Assembly: GCA_947462335.1 (NCBI GenBank)
Contig: OX381707.1
Span: 38,305,618 to 38,369,617 of the forward strand
DNA from: Harmothoe impar
Lineage: Eukaryota; Annelida; Polychaeta; Phyllodocida; Polynoidae
DNA: 64,000 bases
Direction of reading: 5' to 3'
Shown: piece after piece, positions 11,201 to 23,200 of the stretch
Position numbering within the stretch: position 1 is the first letter of the stretch
How the letters are laid out: each line of letters begins with the position of its first letter
Program-made: the position numbers and the translations under genes
Notes under the pieces: generated by a model
Told to the model about the DNA's origin: nothing
Seen by the model: only the letters and a program-made list of their open reading frames with translations
The model's database searches: none

Positions 11201-14200
11201 TACCGAAACACACATCTAGGTTTGTTGAGCGGATGCTGCCATAGCCTACAGCTTGTGGCCGGCTTCTCACACCTCAGTGGAGGACTCACACTACGTCATA
11301 TACCACGTGATCTGCTGGCGGCCTCTGTGCGGCGGTGGAGGCATTGTTATGGTGTGGAAGCACTGTTTGCGACTAGTACTCCCTTACCATGTAAGCTGCT
11401 ACAGTTAGAGATGTACTACGATGTATTGAATTGTACAGTAAATACGATTGTACAAAGTAGTATGGGACGTTGCAGTGGCCCTTTAAAGACAATATATAGC
11501 TATACATTTGGGATGATCCGTGTTTGCAATGTGTTACCCACACGAACTAAACATAATTCTTGATTCGTGACAGCTGGAGTTGGGGATACTAGTGCTTTTA
11601 GTTTTACAGGCCATACCCACTCTACATGCCAAAAAAGATCTACCTATTTACCTATAAAACTTTGTACTTTCTATGGGTTTTTCTTCTTCTCTTTTTTATT
11701 TTTAAAAAGATGGGAGGTGATTGTGTTCGTGTGACATATGTCCGGCACCTATATGTGGGAGTGTTTTCACTAAACAAAAATATTGCGAACAGGAAGGCTT
11801 TGTGCTCTATACTGGGTGTCCCCACTTTTAGTACCTAGCCGCCTCGCCAACCTTCACGTTCTCTAGGCAACAGTGGAGAGGTATACGAGTGGGGAGGGGG
11901 GGGGGGGGCGTAAAGAGGTTAGGCATGACCAACACAGCAAGGTCGGTGAGATCGGTTCAGGTGAAGGGGGGGGGGGGGGGGTGCAGGTCTGTAAAAGGCC
12001 AAATCACTAGAAAACAAAGAACGACTAGCTAAACATCAGACAGCGTGTCATTGTGGTCTATTACGTGTTCAGTCCACAGATTACCTTGGTGGTAGTTATG
12101 TTTAGTACAGTTTGTGTGTGTGTGGTTGGGGGATTGATATAATAGTTCCTCCCTATAAAGGTAGAACGTAAAACATTGTATGTCTAGTTTTTTCGTGGGA
12201 TTATGATCCTTTGTAATAGGAGGACGTTTTGTGTTTTCCAGTACCTGGATGAATGCATCATTGCGACCCTATGGTGTTGATTCACCGATTCAGCGCTGGC
12301 GAGTTACTCGCCGGCACTCGTCGTTAAAGGGTTAATATAAGATTGATCCTAAGGTAGCATACCCAACCTAGATATATACAAAAAAGTGAATTACCGATTA
12401 AACTTTAATGAAGTTACTAAAACCCACAAAAAAAAACTCAGTATAATTAATCAAGCCTATTCTATTTCACACTTTGTTCTAACTCCAACTTGTTTTAAGC
12501 TGCTATTGTAGTAGCTCATGTCACAGTGTTAAATTAACGACAGCAAAAAGTTCCCAGGCACAGCGATCCACTAGCCCAGTAATTAGGCATCTGCCGGATT
12601 AGACGGCTAGAAACCTGGGACGAAATGACTCGTCGACCTCGAGTCAGGTTTCCTGGTAACCCAGATGTGAGATGCACTTTACACGTTAGAATATCAGTTA
12701 GAGTCTTAACCATAGTAATACTGTGTCTGATTCCAAATTGTCATTGAACTTGAATAATGTGAAACGCCCTTGTTGTAGATATACATGTATTTGTATTTTA
12801 AAGGACTGCGAAATAATTATTCAAAAAATAAAACAAATCCACAAACCAGAAATGCAATTATAAATCCAATTATATATTGGTCTTAAACATAGCACACTCA
12901 CAAGAAAGAAAATGCACTGCCAAATTTGCCAAGCCATCCAAATTATGAAGGCCACGTCCTATTGACTGTTAAAGTTTTGTGTGTCTTCTTTTAGGAAGGA
13001 CATTGGGTGGGGTTCACTTGTGTGCTTGTAACAGGCGCTTTGAGTGTCAAAAAGTAGCTCCAAACACGACCTAACAAGTCACCATGCGGCAGTGGTGAAG
13101 TAGGAACTGGGTGATGTGAGTTGACATGGAGAGGGGGACACTGTGCTCCATTTACTGCTACAATGTACAATGGTATTAGCATGTTATATTTTTGGTACAT
13201 TGACGATATATGCTCTGTGTGAGCTTGTATATTGGTGGATTTGGGGGAGCGGGACCAATTTTTTTTTTCAATCTTGAAAATCTACCAAAAGCACCCCTGT
13301 AGTTAGAAAATGACCACTCCCTTATGGTTTCACATACGCCATGTCAAATTTATTGCCATTCCCTCCTCCCTTCCTCATCGCCTACTCAGCATGGAAGGGT
13401 TCATTTAGACATAAATTAGTGACCAGTTTGGGCCACTATTGTCAGTATCTGGCTGCAGTTTGAATTTATTCAGACCCAGTACAGAAGCCAGGACATAGTT
13501 GTATAGGAGCCAACTTCACCTTCAATATACAGGTACACTATAGGAGCCGGCACAGGACTGTAGTAGAGAGGCATCCAGGCTGAATAAAAACATGTGTATA
13601 CGGAAAATGTGTGCGAAAATAGGATAGATGTTTATTATCATAAAAAGTTATATCACGAAGTGTACCTGAAGTAGTTATGGCATCCCCAGGGCCCACACTA
13701 TGTGGATGGACTCAGATTACATAGGACACAAAAATATAGATTATTACTACTGTGTTTATTAAGGAAAGGGGGTAAAACATATCAACTGCAGGTAGTATTA
13801 GTTCCAATATAAGCTCAGTGTTGGGTGAGTATTATATGGCGCCTCCAGGTGTCCAGGCTTGGTTGCCAAGTTGCTGGAGTAGTTAAATTGCACCTTGTAC
13901 ACAGATACATACCAGTACACAGATCTGTTTACATTATAGCTTGGGTGTGAGTCTGTGGGACATAGCCAATGTGTTGGATCATGAATATAAATGTGTGGAT
14001 AAGTACATATAATCACCATCACATAATGTACTTGAATGGCACCGCTATAATCGCATCATAAACATGTCGGTTATAGATCCTCCAGGTCCAATAAACAAAT
14101 GCTTCAGTTAACCCTTTCATGACAGCATAATTGTTTACTATACCTCTAGCATACCCTTTTGTTTTCATGATACATAAAAACTGCTGTGCTTAGGAGCTCG

Positions 14201-17200
14201 CCAGTGCTACATTCATGGGGACCCTACTTGGTTGATTTGCTCGCGAAGGGTTCGCATGATGCATCAGCGCAGCGCTGGCAAGTTACTTACCAGCGCTACA
14301 TTGATGCATCAGGACGACAAAAGAATATAGCGCCCTGAGCATTATGCGGCCTTTAGAGAGTAGCTGTCTAAGTTAGTCCACTGAGGTGTTGGTGGTGACT
14401 AGAAAATGATGATTTTCAAATCTGTGATTATTAGTCTCAACACACACACCCACCTCGGCCTCAGTCCCTGCCCTGGGCCGTGCCAAATAATAGCGGCCTG
14501 TGCGCCATGGGGCATGGAATAACATTACAGCCTTGTCCCAACTCAAAATGAGAAGCACAGATCCAGTCTACACACAACCTCACACAATATGAATAATTCA
14601 GCTGCACCAGTTGCTAGCAATTCAAGAATATAACAGCTGCTTACTAACTTTTTACTACCGTATTGGCATGCGTCAAGAAAGGGTGACTTTTTCATAATAA
14701 AGTTCTGTTTATGAGAATCCTTGTAACATTGTCTGTAATGGCTATGTTTGTACACATCTCATATCAGGAGATTCACAGGACAATTGTCTTTCAAATAGTG
14801 TATATTTAATAGATGGCAGAATTTTTAGGTTAAATCTATATATTTGTCGGTCATGCTTCAAAAGTGTTCAAAAACTTTATCAACAACTTTTATGAAAATT
14901 CACCCTTTCTTGCTGCATTGACCTATAGTGAAAAACACCTGAGAGCAAATATGCAAGTCATTATGATATGGCATATATGTGTGTTGTATGTGTATAATGG
15001 AGTTTTAGTAATGGCCATGGTGTAAAGTTGATATTACCGTAGCACGCTCCACCCTTGTGTTAGTCAGGTTACACTTATCATATTACATTGGACTTGAGAC
15101 TGAGACATGTGTACACAAAGACACATTGCCGGATCAGTATGGGTGTGTACAACTGGATACATCTGGTGTGTCGTACAGCAATATGCTCCTCCTTTAAAAA
15201 GATACATGTATATATTAATTCTGCTATCGCGGCTGGAAAGTTTTAGAAATTACAACATGCAATATTGAAATAAATATTGCGATGGGAATCCCAACTTGAA
15301 GTCCGTCCAATGCGTTCATGCAGCAGAATATTAGTAATGATATACCGTAAATTCCCATGTATAACCCTACGCCAATCCATCCCAAACCCCCTTACATTCC
15401 CAGGTTGCCATCCAACCAACAGGTTTCCTCAAAGCATAGGTGTGGCTTATATGTGATATGCGGTTATACGCTGGATTTACAATACTTTATTTGATCGGGA
15501 TGTAAGTCTTCAGAATTTTGTCTGATTTCAGATTTTTAGTGAATGTCAGAAAGTTCCTTCAGAATTTCTCTTTTCTGAAGTACTTTCTGATGCAACATAT
15601 ATTCTGGATGCATTCATCTCTTATGATTCTCAAATTGATTCTGAATTGCATGTGTCAATACCTCAGTTACTGACAGATCGCTACCTGTTCTCAGAATGTC
15701 CCATACATTGTGCAGGTTCATTGTGAATCAGTGTAGGCCCGGGGCCCATCAGTGCAGGACTAATAGACCCAGGAGTAGGGGAGGGTGGGTGTGGGTGTGT
15801 TTACAAACAGGGCCTTCTCTGCTCCTGGTGCTCCTGGGGTGGGTAATAATAGACCTGGTGCCCCCCCCCCCCCGTCCCCCCCCCCCCCCCCACACACACA
15901 CACTGGTGCCATATAATAGAAGTATAGGGGTGTAACTAACCAGTGAACGCTAATCACAGCACTAGTAGCAGAACATAAACTACACGTACCAGGTAAACAG
16001 TGTCTATTAGTAGGCCTACAACTGTTTGTAGGAATGAGATAATGTGTCACACTGACCACTCTGACTATTGGTAGGAGTGAGATAACGTACCACTCCAGCT
16101 ATTGGTAGCAGTGAGATAACGCACCAATCTGACTTTTGGTGGGAGTGAGATAACACACCACTCTGACTATTGCTAGGAGTGAGATAACACACCACTCTGA
16201 CTATTGCTAGGAGTGAGATAACACACCACTCTGACTATTGGTAGGAGTGAGATAACGTACCACTCCAGCTATTGGTAGCAGTGAGATAACGCACCAATCT
16301 GACTTTTGGTGGGAGTGAGATAACACACCACTCTGACTATTGCTAGGAGTGAGATACCTAAAATCCACAAGGACAAACACCCACCACCAGGTCGACCAAT
16401 TGTATCGGCCAACGGGTGTGCAACTGAAAAAATCTCAGCCCTTATAGATTTAATAATCAGACCCATTGTCCCTAAAACAGAGTCCTACCTAAGGGACACT
16501 GGCCATTTTCTACACAAACTTGCCCTAGTAGAAAATGACATCACCAATGACACAATTCTGTGTACCCTAGATGTGAGTGCACTTTACACCAACATCCCAA
16601 ATGAGGAGGGCCGCATGGCAGTAGCCAAGTGGCTCATCAAATATCGCCCCAGTCATAGAATCCCCACAGGTGAACCAAGCAATACATCAGTGTTAACAAT
16701 GTTAAAGATGGTTCTAGAATTTAATAATTTTGAATTTAACGGGGACCACTACATTCAGATAGGGGGCACAGCCATGGGAACTAGAGTAGCCCCAACCCTA
16801 GCAAACCTTTTCATGGCAGATTTTGAATCCAAACATGTATATACTTACTCTAAACAACCGACAATGTGGGTACGGTTTATTGACGACATCTTCATGATCT
16901 GGGACCATGGAGAAGAAGAACTACTCAATTTCATTAAGACACTCAATGAATGTCATGAAAGTATAAAGTTCACCCACGAGTATTCAAAAAGGGAAGTACC
17001 CTTCTTGGATACCCTAGTTAAGATAGAGAACAACCAGCTGGTAACAGATCTCTACACCAAACCCACGGACGCCCATAATTACTTACACTATGAATCGGCA
17101 CATGCGGCACATTGTAAAAAGGGCATCCCATATGGCCAACTTCTGAGAATACGCAGAATCTGCAGCAAGAAGGATGACTTCATCAAGCACGCATTGATCA

Positions 17201-20200
17201 CGTGTGCACATTTTCTAGAACGGGGCTACCCAAAACCCCTGATAGCTCAAGGTTTTGCCCGAGCTTTTCTGAAGCCGAGACAAAATCCATTGACATGCCC
17301 ACCGATAGGCAACAAGGACACATGTGAGAACAATCTAGCAATCATGGTCACCACCTTTCACCCGTCTTTCAACAATGTAAGACAAATTGTGAAGGCAAAT
17401 TGGGACCTGCTATCTAGATCTGCTAAAACGAGGAGCTTACATGAGAGAAATTTCATATTGTCGCTACGCAAACCTCCATCCCTGAAAAACAAGCTCACCA
17501 AAGCTAAACTGAACTACCACCCAGGCAGGAAACACAAAAAAGCCCTGAGTGGAGGCTTCTCACATGAATGCACCTTCGACCAACAAGGCCGGTGTGACTA
17601 TTGCCCGAGACTCAACAAGACGGGTACAATAACGTCCACTTCAACAGGGAAAACTTATACGAGCAAAACAAATGTGACCTGCAAGAGCTCAAATTTGATC
17701 TACGTTCTAACTTGCAAAAGATGTGGGTTACAATATGTGGGTCAAACCTATCGACGAGTCATAGACAGAGTCGGAGAACATTTTACCAAAATCCGGACAG
17801 GCAAACTTGACACGGATATGGGACTGCACTACAACACCAACAACCACCAGAAATTGGACGATGTGGAGATCACTGTAGTGGATTTTATTTTCAGCCACCC
17901 AAGGAGTGCCTTCGCTGAAAAACTACGCAACAAGATTGAAAAGGACTGGATAAGCAAATTGCGCACCCAGGTGCCTTACGGAATGAATTTAGCTGACGCA
18001 CCGTCGTTCTCAATTCAAAGATAAATTGTCCCAAAAACCGGAGATCATCACCCACCCAACCTCGTCGAAAAAACACATGTTTACCCGGGCGATGATCACA
18101 ACGGGGACACCATGCAAAACAGGGGATTTAATAATAAATTAACCTAAGACATGGTGTCCCTTTATGGGACTTTTCCCAATGTTGGGGGAGTGTCTAACAC
18201 CAGACACAAGCCCACCCTTGCATAGTCTCCCAATAAATAAATTTGGATTTATTAATTAATAAATTGATAAATTTCAAAAAATTAATTAATCTAATATTAA
18301 CAATATTAGCTTAATTAATATCCCCTGCCCCAATGGAGCAAGGGATTAAATAGTGACAATTGTCATAAGCCTTGTATACGCCAGTAAAGAGCCTGAAGAG
18401 ATCCAAAGATCGAAACCTGTTAGTCACAGCCACAGACAAAGTCTGTGGATCCTAAAACATCTGTTTGACAGGACCTCAGGTCAGGAGGTCACACAGTGAC
18501 CTCATGACCTGGAAGTAAATTCAACAATTAAACTTCCTGTGTGACCATAGCAATCTGACCACAACAAGAGAAGATTGCCTGGAGACCATGACAACGGCGG
18601 TTGGTTACGGCATTTGGAGCCATCATAACAAGGTAGCTCTGGCTAGTGTGAGGAGGGACCCCACATCGTTTATTTAAAGTAGGAGTGAGATAACACACCA
18701 CTCTGACTATTGCTAGGAGTGAGATAACACATCACTCTGACTATTGGTGGGAGTGAGATAATGCACTACTCTAACTATTGCGTAGATCCAAGGTAGTGTC
18801 AAGGTGTGGAAGTACCCAAACAGTTGTGACTTTAGATACTCTAACTATTGTTAGGAGTGAGATAATGCATCACTTTGACTATTGCTAGGAGTGAGATAAC
18901 GCATCACTCTGACTCTTGTTAGGAGTGAGTTAATGCATCACCCTGACTATTGGTAGGCTTGAGATAATGCATCACTTTGACTATTGCTAGGAGTGAAATA
19001 ACGCATCACTCTGACTCTTGTTTAATAAGAGTGAGTTAATGCATCACCTGACTATTGGTAGGTGTGAGATAATATGTCACTGACTCTTGTTAGGAGTGAG
19101 ATAACACATCACGCTGACTCTTGTTAGGAGTGAGATAATGCATCACCCTCACTATCGGTAGGCATGAGATAATGTGTCACGGACTATTGTAAGGGAAAAA
19201 AAATAGGAGTGAGATAACGCACCACTCCAACTATTGATAGGGGTGAGGTAACGCGCCACTCTGACTATTGATAGGAGTAAGATATAGACAAAGGTTCACG
19301 AGTATAGTTCCCCACTGAGGGTTATTTCACGAGGCGAAGCCGAGTGAAATAACCCTCATTGGGAAACTATACGAGTGCTCCTTTGTGTTTATTTCATGTC
19401 ATAATTAACAATATTTGTCAAAATTCCACTTAATTGGTCTGAAAAAGCAATTTTATAGTGTTTGAATCATCAATTTCAATGATTTTAAAGGCCGTGAAAT
19501 ACGGGCGAGGGTTATTTCACGGGAGGTGTTAAATACGGCCCTCCTTGGTTAAGTCAATGGGACTGCCGTATTCACCATGAAATAAAACGCACTACTTCGA
19601 CTATTGGTAGGAGTGAGATAATGGTATGACTGAGATGCTTGTCTGCAGGAACCAGTAATATTGCGGGGAGTGGGGGACAAGATGGTGGCTTAGATGTGTA
19701 AACTAGTTGTAGCACAATATACCAGGTCTGTGCCCAAGGCTGCCCTTAACCATGTTTACTCCAGGGTCGAGTTGGCCAGCTCCAGTACCTCCCACCGTCA
19801 CCAGCAGGGATACACCCAGCCGATAGAAAGAAGAAAAAGTAACCTAAGTAATACAATAACGGAAAACAGACGACAATGACCGGGGACAATGACCAAGGTA
19901 CACTGTACAGTGGTCCATTGACAAAATAGGCTACTCTGGTAGTCAACCCATGCCATCAAAACCAAACCCGAGTGTGGCATGATAAGTGAATCATTATAAT
20001 ATTGCGTATTTCAGAGTGTTTGAGATGTAAATGATATCCGAGGAGGGGTTCTATCTTTAGCTATAGAAGGTAACTAGCACAAGTCTGAACACCTGGCAAT
20101 CCCCTGAAAAGTCAGCTAGAGATGGAGGGAGTTGGGTGTCTGTGTGTGTGTGGGGGGGGGTGCAGTCTATATAATCCTGAGGGTTTTCAATCAGTGCTGC

Positions 20201-23200
20201 CCTCATCCGCCCTAGTGTTAACTGGTCCAACTAACACACTGGGGAGGCCACTCCTCATTCAAACTGTGTATGCTGGGTTCAGTATGGAGCCATTGGAGGA
20301 GGGGGTGGGCGGGGGTGGGGTTGAAGGTGGGGGTAGGGGGTGGGGGGAGGGGGGAGGGGGGTGGGCTGGGGGTGGGGTTGAAGGTGGGGGGAGTGGGTGG
20401 GGGGAGGGTCCTACAGGGGCTGTACTTGGTGGGTTGGGCTGGGCTTCTGGGTATGGGCTGGGCTTCTTCATATGGGCTGAGGGTGGGTTGGGCTTCAGAA
20501 ATGTTCGGTCAACCAATATTGACCCCCCCTTGAGATTTTTTCATCATCTGACACGTTTAACCCCCCCAAATTGATCCAAACAAGCTCTCCTGGTTTTAAT
20601 CACTATACAGCCGAAAACCCTCAGGGAAACCCGTCCTTTATTACGTCTCGACTCCCAAACTAGGTCAGAAATGTTTGGTCAGCCATTATTGACCCCCCCC
20701 TTGAGATTTTTTGGTCTTCTGTCAAATTGGACCCCCCTAATTGATCCAAACAATCTCTCCTGGTTTTAATCACTATACAGCCTAAAACCCTCAGGGAAAC
20801 CCCTCCTTTATTACGTCTCGACTCCCAAACTAGGTCAGAAATGTTCGGTCAGCCATTATTGACCCCCCCCTTGAGATTTTTTGGTCATCTGACAAATTGG
20901 ACCCCCCTAATTGATCCAAACAAGCTCTCCTGGTTTTAATCACTATACAGCCGAAAACCCTCAGGGAACCCCGTCCTTATTACGTCTCAACTCCCAAACT
21001 AGGTCAGAAATGTTCGGTCAACCAATATTGACCCCCCCTTGAGATTTTTTCGTCATCTGACACATTGGACCCCCCCTAATTGATCCAAACAAGATCTCCT
21101 GGTTTTAATCACTATACAGCCGAAAACCCTCAGGGAAACCTGTCCTTTATTACGTCTCGACTCTCAAACTAGGTCAGAAATATTTGGTCGACCAATATTG
21201 ACCGCCCCTTGAGATTTTTTGGTCATCTGACACATTGGACCCCCCCTAATTGATCCAAACAAGATCTGCTGGTTTGAATCACTTACAGCCGAAAACCCTC
21301 AGGGAACCCCGTCCTTTATTACGTCGCGATTCCCAAACTAGGTCAGAAATGTTCGGTCAACCAATATTGACCCCCCCCTTGAGATTTTTTTTTCGTCATC
21401 TGACATATTGGACCCCCCCTAATTGATCCAAACAAGATCTGCTGGGTTGAATCACTATACAGCCGAAAACCCTCAGGGAAACCCGTCCTTTATTACTTCT
21501 CGACTCCGAAACTAGGTCAAAAATGTTCGGTCAACCAACATTGACCCCCCCTTGAGATTTTTTGGTCATCTGACACATTGGACCCCCCCTAATTGATCCA
21601 AACAAGATCTCCTGGTTTTAATCACTATTCAGCCGAAAACCCTCAGGGAAACCCGTCCTTTATTACGTCTCGACTCCCAAACTAGGTCAGAAATATTCGG
21701 TCCACCAATATTGACCGCCCCTTGAGATTTTTTGGTCATCTGACATATTGGACCCCCCCTAATTGATCCAAACAAGATCTGCTGGTTTGAATCACTATAC
21801 AGCCGAAAACCCTCAGGGAAACCCGTCCTTTATTACGTCTCGACTCCCAAACTAGGTCAGAAATGTTCGGACAACCAACATTGACCCCCCCCCTTGAGAT
21901 TTTTGGTCATCTGACATATTGGACCCCCGTAATTGATCCAAACAAGATCTGCTGGTTTGAATCACTATACAGCCGAAAACCCTCAGGGAAACCCGTCCTT
22001 TATTACGTCGCGATTCCCAAACTAGGTCAGAAATGTTCGGTCAACCAATATTGACTCCCCCTCTTGAGATTTTTTGGTCATCTGACATATTGGACCCCCC
22101 CTAATTGATCCAAACAAGATCTCCTGGTTTTAATCACTATACAGCCGAATACCCTCAGGGAAACCCGTCCTTATTACGTCTCAACTCCCAAACTAGGTCA
22201 GAAATGTTCGGTCAACCAATATTGACCCCCCCTTGAGATTTTTTGGTCATCTGACATATTGGACCCCCCCTAATTGATCCAAACAAGATCTCCTGGTTTT
22301 AATCACTATACAGCCGAAAACCCTCAGGGAACCCCGTCCTTTATTACGTCGCGATTCCCAAACTAGGTCAGAAATGTTCGGTCAACCAATATTGACCCCC
22401 CCCTTGAGATTTTTTCGTCATCTGACATATTGGACCCCCCCTAATTGATCCAAACAATCTCTCCTGGGTTGAATCACTATACAGCCGAAAACCCTCAGGG
22501 AAACCCGTCCTTTATTACTTCTCGACTCCGAAACTAGGTCAGAAATGTTCGGTCAACCAACATTGACCCCCCCCCTTGAGATTTTTTGGTCATCTGACAC
22601 ATTGGACCCCCCCTAATTGATCCAAACAAGATCTCCTGGTTTTAATCACTATACAGCCGAAAACCCTCAGGGAAACCCGTCCTTATTACGTCTCAACTCC
22701 CAAACTAGGTCAGAAATGTTCGGTCAACCAATATTGACCCCCCCTTGAGATTTTTTGGTCATCTGACACGTTTAACCCCCCCTAATTGATCCAAACAAGA
22801 TCTCCTGGTTTTAATCACTATTCAGCCGAAAACCCTCAGGGAAACCCGTCCTTTATTACGTCTCGACTCCCAAACTAGGTCAGAAATGTTCGGACAACCA
22901 ACATTGACCCCCTCCCTTGAGATTTTTGGTCATCTGACATATTGGACCCCCGTAATTGATCCAAACAAGATCTGCTGGTTTGAATCACTATACAGCCGAA
23001 AACCCTCAGGGAAACCCGTCCTTTATTACGTCGCGATTCCCAAACTAGGTCAGAAATGTTCGGTCAACCAATATTGACTCCCCCTCTTGAGATTTTTTGG
23101 TCATCTGACATATTGGACCCCCCCTAATTGATCCAAACAAGATCTCCTGGTTTTAATCACTATACAGCCGAATACCCTCAGGGAAACCCGTCCTTATTAC

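Larger units (their letters stand above)
16354..18679 (+). mobile_element. Penelope-like retroelement, 5'-truncated, open frame
   Basis: The copy begins abruptly at 16354 inside a minisatellite and ends at about 18679 where the same minisatellite resumes. The reading frame is open from IPKIHKDK at its first bases to TAA at 18024. The 3' part holds an AT-rich stretch (18230-18330), a hammerhead-like motif and a short tail. Everything upstream of the IPKIHK block, including any N-terminal domain and 5' terminal repeat, is missing. The intact frame suggests a fairly recent insertion. The minisatellite on both sides is in the same orientation. Confidence 0.9.

Noticed and set aside
11117..11563. 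A 148-residue frame, one of the longest unexplained frames.
   Set aside because: No recognisable domain, no splice context, and it lies in a repeat-rich intron; random frames of this length are expected in 64 kb over six frames.
20152..20170. Treating the G-run plus GTCTAT as the transposon end itself.
   Set aside because: It is in direct rather than inverted orientation relative to the copy at 26481, so it fits flanking sequence better than a terminus.
20122..20574. A 150-residue Gly/Trp-rich open frame and its Pro-rich antisense frame.
   Set aside because: Translation of the G-rich flank of the satellite palindrome; no start context or motif, composition explained by the repeat.
21863..23077. 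Two nearly identical 63-residue frames.
   Set aside because: They are translations of the 170-bp satellite and arise from the six-unit duplication, not from a gene pair.
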